Of a stretch of 64,000 nucleotides of DNA, positions 25,516-34,679 are shown piece after piece (position 1 is the stretch's first letter; every line of letters starts with the position of its first letter). The DNA lies in contig JBOEGZ010000005.1 of the NCBI GenBank assembly GCA_050633705.1, forward strand, positions 124,001 through 188,000. Reading direction: 5' to 3'. A model generated the notes under the pieces. It did no database searches. It was given only the letters and a program-made list of their open reading frames with translations, and was not told where the DNA came from. Source of the stretch: JAJFHI01 sp050633705. Lineage in GTDB: Bacteria; Pseudomonadota; Alphaproteobacteria; Rhizobiales; Hyphomicrobiaceae. Both the position numbers and the translations under genes were made by a program.

Positions 25516-26549
25516 CCGATCTCTTGCCGGGCAACATCTCTGAAACTGCAGTATGGATGCCACTTGTTTGGGCTGGTATACTCGCTGTTGCTGTTTCTCT
25601 TTATGTCGTCCTTGATGGCTTTGATCTCGGTCTTGGCATTCTGTTTCCCATAATCCCTGGCGAAGAAGATCGCGATGTGATGATGAATACGGTTGCCCCT
25701 TTCTGGGATGGCAACGAGACCTGGCTTGTTCTTGGCGGTGGCGGTTTGTTCGTCGCATTTCCTCAAGCCTACGCAATCATTATGCCAGCTATATATCTGC
25801 CCATTATCATCATGTTGCTCGCACTTGTATTCCGTGGCGTGGCATTCGAATTTCGCTGGGTCGCAAAACCCAATCATAAACTTTGGGATCTTGCCTTCAC
25901 CGGTGGATCAATTGTTGCAACCTTCATGCAAGGCGTCATCTTAGGCGGCCTGCTGCAAGGCGTGACCGTGACCGATAAAGCCTTTTCCGGCGGAACCTGG
26001 GACTGGCTCTCGCCCTTTTCTATATTTCTAGGGTTTGCCTTAGTGGCGGGCTATGCACTTCTTGGTACGGTTTGGCTGGTCATGAAAACCGATGGCGAAC
26101 TTGCCAAAGAAGCAAGAGCGCGCGCTGAAACCCTTTTGTTTGTTGTCTTGGGCGCGATGGCGGTCGTCAGCGTGTGGACACCATTGTTGTTCGAGCGCAT
26201 TGCAGAGCGCTGGTTCACAATGCCAAACTTGCTCTTGCTTTCTCCAGTCCCATTGCTGACTGGGCTGGCAGCATTCATTTGTTGGCGCGGTTTGCGTAAC
26301 GGCTCTGAGACCCAACCCTTCTTTGCGACAATTGCAATTTTTCTGTTGGGCTTTGTCGGACTCGTGATCTCAAATGCACCACTCATGGTGCCCAACAGTC
26401 TCACTGTTTGGGATCTTGCAGCCCCAGTAAGCTCACAACAATTCTCTCTTATTGGTGTCGCAATTATGCTGCCAGCAGTGCTTGGGTACACGGCATTCAC
26501 GTACTATACCTTCCGCGGCAAGGTCCGCGCTGGCGAGGGATATCACTAA
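25512..26549 (+). CDS. cioB: cytochrome bd quinol oxidase subunit II
   Basis: Second core subunit of the bd oxidase, needed for haem assembly and stability. Seen: an N-terminal helix with the family hallmark VSLYVVLDGFDLGLGILFP, VAPFWDGNETWLVLGGGGLF, FRGVAFEFRW, and roughly eight membrane helices. Length 345 is normal for CydB/CioB. It is translationally coupled to cioA through an ATGA overlap. It converges with the coiled-coil gene ending at 26783; the 233 bases between contain only a weak inverted repeat TGCACC / GGTGCA (26587-26609). Confidence 0.94.
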   Translation: MTDLLPGNISETAVWMPLVWAGILAVAVSLYVVLDGFDLGLGILFPIIPGEEDRDVMMNTVAPFWDGNETWLVLGGGGLFVAFPQAYAIIMPAIYLPIIIMLLALVFRGVAFEFRWVAKPNHKLWDLAFTGGSIVATFMQGVILGGLLQGVTVTDKAFSGGTWDWLSPFSIFLGFALVAGYALLGTVWLVMKTDGELAKEARARAETLLFVVLGAMAVVSVWTPLLFERIAERWFTMPNLLLLSPVPLLTGLAAFICWRGLRNGSETQPFFATIAIFLLGFVGLVISNAPLMVPNSLTVWDLAAPVSSQQFSLIGVAIMLPAVLGYTAFTYYTFRGKVRAGEGYH

Positions 26550-26782
26550 AAAACCAAACTTGGCAGACCATGGCCTCCCTGTCGTTTGCACCACGTGGCG
26601 CAAGGTGCACGCGAGCGCTCTTGTCGATAACGCCCCATTGCGCCAAAGTCGGTAAAAATTAAGTGCGGCAAGATATGTGTCGAAAAGAAAAGACACTGCC
26701 AATGCATCCCAGAATGCCTGACAACCAACCCTTGATTCTGGTGGGAATGGCCAACTTGCCAATCAATTTCAGATAATCGCAA

Positions 26783-28363
26783 TCAAGCAGACTTCGAGGA
26801 CCGTTTGCTTTTTTCAAGACTGGTAATGCGATCCATGAGGCCCGGTTTTTTTGGCTTAGACTCTGAGGCGTCTGCGACCGCGCTAGCTTTATCATCGTCG
26901 TTGCTGCGATCATTGCCGTTTGATTTGCCATTTGTGCCAGCGCTCTTCGCCTTCGACTGCGCTTCATCGTTAGCGGCATCAACCTTGCCAGCCATCGGAC
27001 GAACAATGTCGGATACCGTCGACAACGTGCCGGTGACCGTACTTGCAGATTTGGCCAAACGATCGGCAAAGCTCATTGCACCTTCGGTGCGATTGCGTGG
27101 CTCATTAATTCGATCCGTTAAGGACTGTGACTTAGCTGGACGATCCGCTGTCTTATTGCCTGAAACAGATGTGGGTGCATTTGCGCGATTTGGCGTCTCG
27201 CCCACCGGTAGCGTGCCAGATCCTAAACGACGCATCTCATCCATGAAATGCGTGGCCTGACGCGCTAGCCGCTCGTTTGCAGTTGCAATTTCAGCGCGCA
27301 AACTTTCAACCGTCTCAGCTTGTTTTTGCGATTGTGCCTCAAGTGACATCACCTGAGCCTTCAAAGCCATTTTGCTATCGGCCAAGACCTTATTGTCTTT
27401 TTCTGCAGATTTATAAGTTGAAAGAGCTGCTTCTAGCTCTGCAGTTTTCGCCGCATCATCTTGTGCGGCCGCCTTCATGCGACGCAATTCATCTTCGATT
27501 TTGGATTGGCCATCACGGTCGCGCCCGGTTTCAGATTGTACAGAACGCAAGGCGGCTTCTGCGGCTGCCAAGTCCTTGTTTAGGCGTGCGACTTCATCCG
27601 CGATCTCATCGCTTTGTCCATCGTTATCTGGAACTGTTCCCCCGGCTTTGACGAGTCCGTCTTGCAGACGAGAGATGAGAGCGGCCTGATCTTTTGTTTT
27701 CGACCTTAGTGCCTCAATTTCAGAACGCAGAGCGATTTCACTGTCAAACCGAGCATCGCTTATCTTATCGCGATTGCGCACAGACCGCGTTTTCAACGTT
27801 GCTTCCAGACGCAATGTTTCATCACGCTGTTGGCGGTTGATTTGTTCAGCTTCTTCCAGCGCGCGCGCCTGGCGTTCCCCTGTTTCAGTTAATCGGGCGA
27901 CCTCCTGGTCACGTTGGTTCAGCAGGTGTTTGGCTGATTGCAAACGTTGCTCAACTTTGGGCAATCGATCCATGATCGTTTGCTCGAGAACACGGCGCGC
28001 ATTTTGGTGCTCCTCCAGCTGCGTGCGTAACTCGACAAGCTCGCCCTCAAGACTTGAAATACCAGCATCGCGACGGTTCAGCTCAATTCTCTGGCGCGCT
28101 GCCGCGTCAGATGCCTCATCAACCTTCTCCTGAAGTTGATGAATGTAGATGGCATAATCCGCGCGCAGTCGGTCTTTGTCGGCGCGGATCTCGGCTTCCG
28201 ATAGCGGCATCGTGCGCTTAAGTTCTTCATTGGCAAGACGGGCGGCGCGACGGCGATAAGCTGGGGCAATCAGCAACGCTAAAAACCCGGCAACAAAGAA
28301 GCCGAGCAAAACGAGCATAACCGTTTGGATGCTAATCACGTGCGCACCCCCATGCGCTGACAA
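26783..28363 (-). CDS. membrane-anchored coiled-coil protein
   Basis: No named family recognised. The 526-residue product has one N-terminal membrane helix (about residues 10-32, core VMLVLLGFFVAGFLALLIA), then a very long charged coiled coil (about 40-365) with heptad patterns (LQEKVDEASDAAARQRIEL; LEGELVELRTQLEEHQ), then a low-complexity C-terminal part rich in Ser/Lys/Asn/Asp (about 390-526) ending in a basic helix. The layout, cytoplasmic coiled coil on a membrane anchor, resembles scaffold or envelope-spacer proteins of rhizobia. It converges on cioAB, so no operon link. Functional assignment is not possible from sequence. Confidence 0.75.
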   Translation of the reverse strand: MSAHGGAHVISIQTVMLVLLGFFVAGFLALLIAPAYRRRAARLANEELKRTMPLSEAEIRADKDRLRADYAIYIHQLQEKVDEASDAAARQRIELNRRDAGISSLEGELVELRTQLEEHQNARRVLEQTIMDRLPKVEQRLQSAKHLLNQRDQEVARLTETGERQARALEEAEQINRQQRDETLRLEATLKTRSVRNRDKISDARFDSEIALRSEIEALRSKTKDQAALISRLQDGLVKAGGTVPDNDGQSDEIADEVARLNKDLAAAEAALRSVQSETGRDRDGQSKIEDELRRMKAAAQDDAAKTAELEAALSTYKSAEKDNKVLADSKMALKAQVMSLEAQSQKQAETVESLRAEIATANERLARQATHFMDEMRRLGSGTLPVGETPNRANAPTSVSGNKTADRPAKSQSLTDRINEPRNRTEGAMSFADRLAKSASTVTGTLSTVSDIVRPMAGKVDAANDEAQSKAKSAGTNGKSNGNDRSNDDDKASAVADASESKPKKPGLMDRITSLEKSKRSSKSA

Positions 28364-28781
28364 CGAGAGCCGTGTCGCGGGCTCCCGCCAGCGGACAGAA
28401 CGCGACCATAACCTAAACCGCCTAGATGTGCATGTTCGCAGTAGGCGTCAAGACAACCAAGAACAGTGTTCGGGCAGATTGTCACTTACAGACACCTTCT
28501 TACTCAAGAATTGTAATTGAGATGGCAACACTATCAGAGGCAACTCACCTTCCCTACTCTATACAGCAATCCTCAGGGCCCGAAATATGACTGTTGGTGC
28601 CGCTAGAGCCTTCAAACACACATTTTTGGGAACGGCGCGCCCAAAAGGACAGGTTTGTGCACGCTAGAGCCGTAAAATTGGGCTATTCAACCTCACAATT
28701 CATCACTAAGCCCGCCCTGTCTGGATCACCTGACACCTGATCATTCACGGATTTTCTTGCCAAAAGACCCAATTGGGTAAC
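28364..28781. other. intergenic, upstream of the coiled-coil gene
   Basis: About 420 bases downstream of eipA and upstream of the coiled-coil gene, both leftward. No coding sequence supported. It contains TTTTGGG (28624-28630) / CCCAAAA (28640-28646), a perfect 7-bp dyad without a T-run, and GCTAGAGCC twice (about 28601 and 28660). The promoter of the coiled-coil gene should be near 28400. Confidence 0.4.
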
Positions 28782-29747
28782 CTAGAATGGATTCCAGGTC
28801 GGTCGGCGGGTGTATTTCAGATAGCCTACATTAGCACCGAGCCGCAGCCCAACGCCTGAGCGAATAGGTGCCAAAATAACATTTCCGTACTGCTGGAATT
28901 GAATACTCACGCCGCCGACAAAGTAGGCCGAGCCTTCAACACCGCCAAATCTGTGGAATATTTGCGAAGGATCGTTGAGATTATACACCAGCACCATTGT
29001 CTTCGATCCAGCAGCACCAAAGTCGTAACCAATGGATGGCCCCTGCCAGAAAACTTTGCGACGCCCAAACCTGCGCGTGTGCAACGTACCCTCGCCATAA
29101 CGCAGGCCGGCAACAAGGGCGCCTCCAGCGTCTTCGCCTAGAATATAACCATTAGGCCGCCCGGACCTTTTAAAGGCATATTCAATGACACTTGCCAGGC
29201 CGCTGCTTACCGATCCAAAGAAGCGATGTCCTGCCCGTGTGATCTCTCCTTGTGAATAGTATCCGCTGTTGGGCTGTTCCGGTGGCGGTCCTCCATAGAT
29301 TTCAGCATCGCTGTTTGGACCTTCATCGTAGCGTTCATATTGTCCATTTTTGCCCCGTGCAGACCGCCGTGGCGCATCATAAGGCTGGCCATATCTGTCG
29401 TCACTCGGTGGCGCAACCCGTCTGGCCCGGTCACGACTTGGCTCCGGGTCGATGTTGCCGCGGTTGCGGTACTGGGGCGGGTTACGGACTTCTGGACCGT
29501 CATTGTAAGTGCTACCAGAACCGTATCCGTCATATACAGGCGGCAACGGTGCTTCAGGCGGTGAATACCGTCCAGCATCGGAATTACTGTCGTAGTCGTT
29601 GACCTGGCTTTGAGCTTGGCGCTGCCACGGCAGGGTTTCTTGGGCAAATGCAGGCGCCGCAAATACGACTGCAAAAAGGGCCGCTGAAATCAAACGGGTG
29701 CGCCTGAGTTGTATGACAAAACGCTTTATCATGATCGATGACGGCAT
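28782..29747 (-). CDS. eipA: DUF1134 envelope protein, EipA-like
   Basis: Periplasmic protein of the DUF1134 family; the Brucella member EipA is known as a small beta-barrel needed for envelope integrity. Signal peptide about 1-36 (ends APAFAQ); Pro/Gly/Tyr/Arg-rich disordered region (about 40-155); then the DUF1134 domain (about 160-321) starting at GYYSQGEITRAGHRFFG and including GYILGEDAGGALVAGLRYG, WQGPSIGYDFGAAGSKTM, SAYFVGGVSIQFQQYGN and a C-terminal LGYLKYTRRPTWNPF-like end. Start 29747, with an in-frame ATG at 29732 that also begins a good signal peptide. It is divergent from chpT, as I recall for Brucella. No TTAA-N7-TTAAC site is in the shared 528-base gap. Confidence 0.88.
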   Translation of the reverse strand: MPSSIMIKRFVIQLRRTRLISAALFAVVFAAPAFAQETLPWQRQAQSQVNDYDSNSDAGRYSPPEAPLPPVYDGYGSGSTYNDGPEVRNPPQYRNRGNIDPEPSRDRARRVAPPSDDRYGQPYDAPRRSARGKNGQYERYDEGPNSDAEIYGGPPPEQPNSGYYSQGEITRAGHRFFGSVSSGLASVIEYAFKRSGRPNGYILGEDAGGALVAGLRYGEGTLHTRRFGRRKVFWQGPSIGYDFGAAGSKTMVLVYNLNDPSQIFHRFGGVEGSAYFVGGVSIQFQQYGNVILAPIRSGVGLRLGANVGYLKYTRRPTWNPF

Positions 29748-30275
29748 CTAAAATCCGCCCCCGGTGCTATGCGCCTGCACGCCGAAGGCGCGCGCGCGGT
29801 TATCAGATCTTGTGCGCAAAGACTTGCGAGAAAGATATCGCCAAAGTGTGACGTCCAAGCGGCGTCATCACGGCAGATCGGTCCAATTTCGTGTTGTATT
29901 TCCGCCCATAACAACACACCGCAAAACTCCCTAACTCAGCCATTGCTCGGTGTTTGCCAAGTATCGCGACCGTTTGAAGGTGGACCAATCGTGGCCAACA
30001 AGACTCATCAGAAAATAAAATCTGCAACACGATCCGCTTGCGTTATGTCAATCTTTGCCACCAACTTACGGCGCGTGTATCACTGAATCGTAGAAGCTTT
30101 CATTTGCACTCAAACAGGCACGTCTGGTGACCGGGTTGAGTGCGTCCATCATGTCAAATTAGAGTTTATCGAGGTTCGCGTCTGCACACATGAGTTGCTG
30201 GGGCCACTGACATTTTTCATTTCCGTTCGCCGTGCGCGAATGCATGGTCTTCGCCGGCCGATGACAGAGGCATAC
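29748..30275. other. divergent eipA / chpT intergenic region
   Basis: A 528-base gap expected to hold both promoters. No coding sequence supported. The dyad TGACG (29849-29853) / CGTCA (29863-29867) lies about 100 bases upstream of eipA. A direct search by eye for CtrA-type TTAA pairs found none. Confidence 0.45.
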
Positions 30276-30920
30276 ATGACTCAAACCGAACAGATTTCAG
30301 ATCTTGACCTTGCTGCATTAATTTCGAGCAAAATTTGCCACGATGTTATTGGGCCTGTTGGCGCAATATATAACGGCCTGGAAATCCTCGATGAAGACGA
30401 CGACAAAGAAACGCAGTCTTATGCGCTTGATGTGATCCGCAATGTCACCGAACAGGCCTCAGCGCGGCTGCAGTTTGCACGCTTTGCATTTGGTGCAGCA
30501 GGTTCTGCCGGTTCACTCATTGACCTGGCAATGGCTGAGCAGATCTCACGTGGGTTCGTTGCCACTGGCAAACATACCCTGACATGGCACGGACTGGCCG
30601 GTCATATGCAGAAAGACAATGTCAAGCTCGTATTGAATCTCGTTGCCTCTGCCATGACCGCACTTCCTCGTGGCGGTGAAATCGACGTTGCGATGGGCGG
30701 TACGCTTGAAGATCCAAGCTTTCTCGTGCGGTGTCGCGGCGAAAAAGCGCGACCGCCGCAATACCTGACAGAGTTCATTGTTGCCAAAGAGCCCCCTGAA
30801 CTCGATGCCCTGACCGTACAGGCTTATTTCACGTGGCGGTTGGCCAAGACGGCCGGCATGCAATTGGAAATCCTCAAAGACAGCAACGATATTTTATTGG
30901 CAGCAAAGCCAACCAAATAA
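30276..30920 (+). CDS. chpT: histidine phosphotransferase ChpT
   Basis: Cytosolic phosphotransferase that relays phosphate from the hybrid kinase CckA to CtrA and CpdR in the alphaproteobacterial cell-cycle circuit. The phospho-accepting His lies in LISSKICHDVIGPVGAIYNG (His about 22), followed by GLEILDEDDDKE and a helical-hairpin dimerisation region (SYALDVIRNVTEQASARLQFARFAFG written in parts: IRNVTEQASARLQFARFA). The C-terminal half is a degenerate Bergerat-type domain lacking ATP-binding boxes, as expected. The ATG at 30276 has GAGG five bases upstream; longer starts are open but less likely. 214 residues, normal. A receiver-domain gene follows. Confidence 0.93.
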   Translation: MTQTEQISDLDLAALISSKICHDVIGPVGAIYNGLEILDEDDDKETQSYALDVIRNVTEQASARLQFARFAFGAAGSAGSLIDLAMAEQISRGFVATGKHTLTWHGLAGHMQKDNVKLVLNLVASAMTALPRGGEIDVAMGGTLEDPSFLVRCRGEKARPPQYLTEFIVAKEPPELDALTVQAYFTWRLAKTAGMQLEILKDSNDILLAAKPTK

Positions 30921-31035
30921 TCCCCATCCGAGGCGCAACACCCAACCGGCAGGATCGACAAGTTGTTTTGCCTTCAGTTTTAAGTGACCGTGCGTTGTTT
31001 TAACATTAGCTAAAGCGCTTATTGAGGCGAGCCAG

Positions 31036-31437
31036 ATGCCAACCTGTTTAATCATCGATAGCTCTGAAATTATCTGCAAAGTCGCAACCGCGATTCTCGA
31101 AACGATGGACTACTCGGTAACCTCGACAGGAGATCTGCTTCAGGCCCAGCAGATCTGCACCAAATCTATGCCGGACGTCATTATTGTTGATCGGTATTTG
31201 CCAGACGCAGACAGCCACGACGTCATTCGCAGCTTGCGCACAAACGATGAGAAGAAGCAGCCTTACATTTTTTACTGCACGACAGAAAACGAACCTATCG
31301 ATATCGACCAGGCGCTTTCTTGTGGTGCTGACGACTACATCCTCAAGCCGTTTGACCGCGCGGCCCTTGAAGCAAAGTTTTCCAACATTGCAATTGCAAA
31401 ACCGTCACAACCGGCAAAAGCTCCCGCGTTGAATTGA
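31036..31437 (+). CDS. single-domain response regulator
   Basis: A stand-alone CheY-like receiver of 133 residues. Phosphorylation Asp52 (VIIVDRYLP), acidic pocket residue Asp8 (LIIDSSE; the second acidic position is occupied by Ser), Thr82 (YCTTE) and Lys104 (YILKPFD) are present, so it should be phosphorylatable. No output domain; the last 15 residues are an Ala/Pro/Lys tail. It lies 115 bases after chpT and reads the same way, so it may take phosphate from ChpT or be part of the CckA-ChpT network in the manner of CpdR or DivK. It is not an obvious DivK or CpdR orthologue by eye. A near-match to a CtrA site (TTAA-N7-TAAA) lies at 31000-31014. Confidence 0.85.
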   Translation: MPTCLIIDSSEIICKVATAILETMDYSVTSTGDLLQAQQICTKSMPDVIIVDRYLPDADSHDVIRSLRTNDEKKQPYIFYCTTENEPIDIDQALSCGADDYILKPFDRAALEAKFSNIAIAKPSQPAKAPALN

Positions 31438-31563
31438 ACAATGGCGCGCACCTTAAATTGCGCTGCTGGCGAACCTTGCGCCGATTTCACTGCTCAAAAC
31501 GGCAACAATCGGCTATATCGAGACTCACTTTAACAAACCGGCCAAGGGGGAGTTATCTCTGGC

Positions 31564-32202
31564 GTGCTGCGAGTCGAACACCTACAAATTCTCAACCTGC
31601 CTCCGCTTACGTTTTCTGTCGCAGCCGGAGAATGCCTCGCCGTCGAAGGACCCTCCGGAAGTGGTAAAACCAAACTGCTGCGCGCAATTGCCGACCTCGA
31701 CGCAGCCTCTGGCCAAGTCTTGCTGGATGGCGCTGAGAAAAGCGAAATGCCAGCCCACAGTTGGCGCAGTTCAGTGCGCTATATCGCAGCCGAACCAGGC
31801 TGGTGGACAGACACACCACGGCCGGCATTTCCTGTCGAGATCGACGACGAAAACAGCTCAAAGTACAAACAAATCTCAAGCCTGATGCAGACTGTTGGAC
31901 TTGAAATGGCATTGCTTGATCGAGAAATCGCTCGGGCTTCGACCGGCGAGCGGCTCCGCCTTGGATTGGTGCGCGCGCTCGTTGATGATCCAAAAGTAAT
32001 CCTCTTAGATGAACCCACAGCTTCCCTCGATGCAACCAATGCCGGACTGGTCGAAGAACTCATCAAATACTTGAAGCTCTCTCAACGCTGCCTCGTTCTT
32101 GTCAGTCATGACGCCGGCCAGATCGACCGATTGGCAGATGTTCGTCTGCAACTTGCCGCACCGACGCCTTCGCAAACTTCTGACGAGAGGAGCAAAGCAT
32201 GA
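31564..32202 (+). CDS. fetA: FetA/YbbL-like ABC transporter ATPase
   Basis: ATP-binding subunit of a FetAB-type exporter; in E. coli the pair is implicated in iron export and resistance to oxidative stress. Walker A GPSGSGKT (residues 29-36), signature region ASTGERLRLGLVRAL (STGER in place of LSGGQ, seen in this family), Walker B VILLDEPTA, and H-loop VLVSHD. 212 residues, short as for FetA. GTG start at 31564 behind GGGGGAG. It overlaps the permease by four bases (ATGA). Substrate assignment by homology only. Confidence 0.8.
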   Translation: MLRVEHLQILNLPPLTFSVAAGECLAVEGPSGSGKTKLLRAIADLDAASGQVLLDGAEKSEMPAHSWRSSVRYIAAEPGWWTDTPRPAFPVEIDDENSSKYKQISSLMQTVGLEMALLDREIARASTGERLRLGLVRALVDDPKVILLDEPTASLDATNAGLVEELIKYLKLSQRCLVLVSHDAGQIDRLADVRLQLAAPTPSQTSDERSKA

Positions 32203-33005
32203 CGTTTGTCGCTTTATCATACTGGGACCTTTCTCTGGCCGCAGCCCTGATACTCATCAATGCGGCATTGTCCTGGGTATTCTCGCTTGGTCTCGGGCGA
32301 ACACTCGCGGTCGCAGCAATTCGAATGATCGTCCAATTGTCGCTCATCGGTTTGGTTCTGACTTGGATATTCCAACAAACCTCACCGCTTTGGACGCTCG
32401 CATTGGCGCTTGTCATGATCGCCGTGGCAGGGTTTGAAGCCATTTCCAGGCAACGCCGCCGCTTTCAGGGCTTCATGGCCTATGGCCTGGGAGCAGGCAC
32501 TTTGTTTTTCGTTGGCCTAATCGTGACGATTTACGCTGTCGCAGGCATCATTTCTCCAGAGCCCTGGTATCAAGCCCGTTATGTCTTACCGATTCTTGGA
32601 ATGATTCTTGGCAATGCCCTCACCGGTGTTTCACTCGTCCTCAACACCCTGACGGAAACAGCAAACCGCGAACGCGTAGCGATAGAAGCGCAACTGGCGC
32701 TTGGTGCGACGCGATTTCAAGCCTTGCGAAACGTCTTACAGCTTGCTCTTCGCACCGGCTTGATCCCAATTGTCAACGCAATGGCAGCCTCTGGACTTGT
32801 GAGTTTGCCTGGCATGATGACTGGGCAAATCCTCGCCGGCATGAACCCGGTTGATGCCGCCAAATACCAAATCATGATCATGTTTGTGATTGCCGGTGCG
32901 ACGGCCTTGTCTGTCACATTAGCCGGCGTTGGGGGCGTGCTGCTACTGACCGACAGCCGCGACCGTTTGCGCCTTGATCGCCTTTCCGCCAACCCAACAA
33001 GCTAA
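32199..33005 (+). CDS. fetB: FetB/YbbM-like ABC transporter permease (UPF0014)
   Basis: Integral membrane partner of the preceding ATPase, UPF0014 family. Seven hydrophobic segments, with the family hallmarks LGRTLAVAAIRMIVQLSLIG, the long loop VLPILGMILGNALTGVSLVLN followed by LTETANRERVAIEAQLALGA (the coupling region facing the ATPase) and LPGMMTGQILAGMNPVDAAKYQ. 268 residues, normal. Coupled to fetA. It converges with the secreted-protein gene ending at 33146; CACGTC / GACGTG (33032-33053) could be a weak terminator. Confidence 0.86.
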   Translation: MTFVALSYWDLSLAAALILINAALSWVFSLGLGRTLAVAAIRMIVQLSLIGLVLTWIFQQTSPLWTLALALVMIAVAGFEAISRQRRRFQGFMAYGLGAGTLFFVGLIVTIYAVAGIISPEPWYQARYVLPILGMILGNALTGVSLVLNTLTETANRERVAIEAQLALGATRFQALRNVLQLALRTGLIPIVNAMAASGLVSLPGMMTGQILAGMNPVDAAKYQIMIMFVIAGATALSVTLAGVGGVLLLTDSRDRLRLDRLSANPTS

Positions 33006-33145
33006 AAAACCCACAAACAAATTCAGCTTGGCACGTCTGCGTTGCCGGACGTGGGCAAGAGCAACACTCAAGTTAGCCCGCACAGGAGTTCGCGCAAGCT
33101 CTCTCGTGGCTAATGAAGCAGATTGAGCTGCTGGCATCTTTTTAA

Positions 33146-33724
33146 CTACTGAGCAGCAGGCTCGGCAACTGACGATGACGCTGTCGTTTCAGGTGTTTCT
33201 GGTTTATCTGCCGCTGTTTGGGTCGGTTTCAAATCTGCAGGTGCGTCCGAACTCGTCGCAGCGGATGGAGATTCTTTTTCAGCGGTGGTTGTCGTCGCAG
33301 TTGCAGCAGCAGCGGCTTTGGCTGTTTCTTCTTTAACCTCTACTGGCTTTTTCTTGGCAACCGCTTTCAGCTTTTTCTTTTCGTCAGTCGTTACCGCTGA
33401 CCGTTTCGACTTCCCCGAGCTTCCACCCCAGCAAACATTTGCTCTTGCGGTACAGGTGTACTCATCGAACAAGATGACATCGATGAACAACTCACATGTC
33501 ACGGTCTTTTTGCCGATCTTGTAATTCGTCACACCGTTTTCTGCCGCCCATTCAGCAACATGTTTATCCAACAGACGCTTGGCATCTTCAGTTGGCCCCT
33601 TTTTGCCGTAGTCATTTACGAGAAAGCCAAAATTTTTGCACTTCGCAGCGGCCGGACCGGCGCCAAATGCAAGAACAGCGAGTATTGATAATAAAGCCGA
33701 GGCGAATTTTGAAGTTGTGCGCAT
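33146..33724 (-). CDS. secreted Cys-containing protein with low-complexity tail
   Basis: Not recognised. Signal peptide about 1-27 (ends GPAAA), then a small domain of about 75 residues with four cysteines (KCKNFGFL, VTCELFIDV, YTCTARANVCWGG), likely two disulfides, then a basic patch (SGKSKRSAV, KKKLKAVAKKKP) and an Ala/Thr/Pro/Glu-rich tail of about 70 residues. The tail resembles periplasmic spacer or wall-associated sequence. 192 residues. No neighbour suggests a role. The Cys domain looks conserved-hypothetical rather than random. Confidence 0.7.
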   Translation of the reverse strand: MRTTSKFASALLSILAVLAFGAGPAAAKCKNFGFLVNDYGKKGPTEDAKRLLDKHVAEWAAENGVTNYKIGKKTVTCELFIDVILFDEYTCTARANVCWGGSSGKSKRSAVTTDEKKKLKAVAKKKPVEVKEETAKAAAAATATTTTAEKESPSAATSSDAPADLKPTQTAADKPETPETTASSSVAEPAAQ

Positions 33725-34050
33725 AATTGCAATCCCGTACTTCAGCTCTTTGCGTTGAGCGATTTTCTTAGCTAGGCCAGGACCTTAACGATCTCAATCC
33801 AACCTGCCTAGACAGCTTCCACATGCGATTTGCATCGAACATAGAAATTTGCAGACCGTGTGACCTCGGCGCCGCAACAAAACCACAGCCGATACCGCCG
33901 GTTCAAATTGAACGTTATTTGAGAATTGCAAGCATCTGTTTGAACATTATAAAACCGACACGCCAGTTCAGCGTATCGGTTTTATTTATTATCCGTAAGT
34001 GCACTTTTATCGCATGGCCGACACGCGTAATCAGTGGCCCAGAACCCTGT
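33725..34050. other. intergenic with bidirectional hairpin terminator
   Basis: 326 bases between two leftward genes. No coding sequence supported. It contains the terminator at 33949-33985 and, nearer 33760, the likely promoter for the Cys-containing secreted protein. Confidence 0.45.
33949..33985 (-). terminator. intrinsic terminator of the small Gly/Tyr-rich protein gene
   Basis: ATAAAACCGACACGC pairs with GCGTATCGGTTTTAT (14 of 15) around a 7-base loop; A/T-rich arms give T-runs on both strands. It lies about 65 bases downstream of the stop at 34051. Confidence 0.82.
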
Positions 34051-34422
34051 TTAGTTCATATAGGGCGAATCGCCACCACGCGCACTAATGCCAGCATCAA
34101 AGAAAAAGCCATGATCAAAGGGACCGGAAATAGTTTGACGGTCCGTCCCTTCAAAACGATAGCTTGATGTACTGCCGTAGTTTGAACGTGAGTCACCATA
34201 GGTATTGATCGTATCTTCGGCATTGTATGAGTAACCGCCACGACGGCGCGCATAGCCTCTGACCCGCGTGCCATTCCCACCTTTGCGATAATAATTCGAG
34301 CTCTTATGCCCACCGCCTGATTGGCCTTGATAGCCTTTGTCTCGTGAGCCTGCCTGGGCTACGCCCGCCATTAGGACTGCCGAAACGCCCGCAACTAGGG
34401 CTGCAAACACAACTGAACGCAT
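34051..34422 (-). CDS. small secreted Gly/Tyr/Arg-rich protein
   Basis: Not recognised. 123 residues: signal peptide about 1-25 (ends GVAQA), then a disordered Gly/Ser/Tyr/Arg-rich part with RGYARRRGGYSY, and a more ordered end GPFDHGFFFDAGISARGGDS followed by PYMN. The ATG at 34422 is supported by AGAGG eight bases upstream; two earlier Met codons lack this. The low-complexity middle recalls surface or matrix proteins; the C-terminal motif looks conserved and may be the functional part. It is monocistronic with its own terminator. Confidence 0.65.
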   Translation of the reverse strand: MRSVVFAALVAGVSAVLMAGVAQAGSRDKGYQGQSGGGHKSSNYYRKGGNGTRVRGYARRRGGYSYNAEDTINTYGDSRSNYGSTSSYRFEGTDRQTISGPFDHGFFFDAGISARGGDSPYMN

Positions 34423-34679
34423 GAACTTTGCCTCTTTCATCATGAACCGATCTTCACCATACGCTAAGAGGTGGTCTTGCGATGTCACAAAGTCAAATAC
34501 TCGATCAATAATTTATGAACGCCTGTTGCGAAGCGATATTCTCTCAAGGGGTGTAAGTGCTGCAATATCAAGGCGATGACAGTTGACCTATGGCAACTTG
34601 CCAACTTTACCGCTGGCTTTTTTCAACAGGTCCTAACGATCAGAAATTCGCGCAAAACCCGCCTCTTGGGGGCGAACAG

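Noticed and set aside
26550..26782. CydX-like small subunit gene after cioB
   Set aside because: No short hydrophobic frame with a ribosome site is present.
31000..31014. CtrA site before the receiver gene
   Set aside because: TTAA-N7-TAAA has one mismatch in the second half; kept only as a weak remark.
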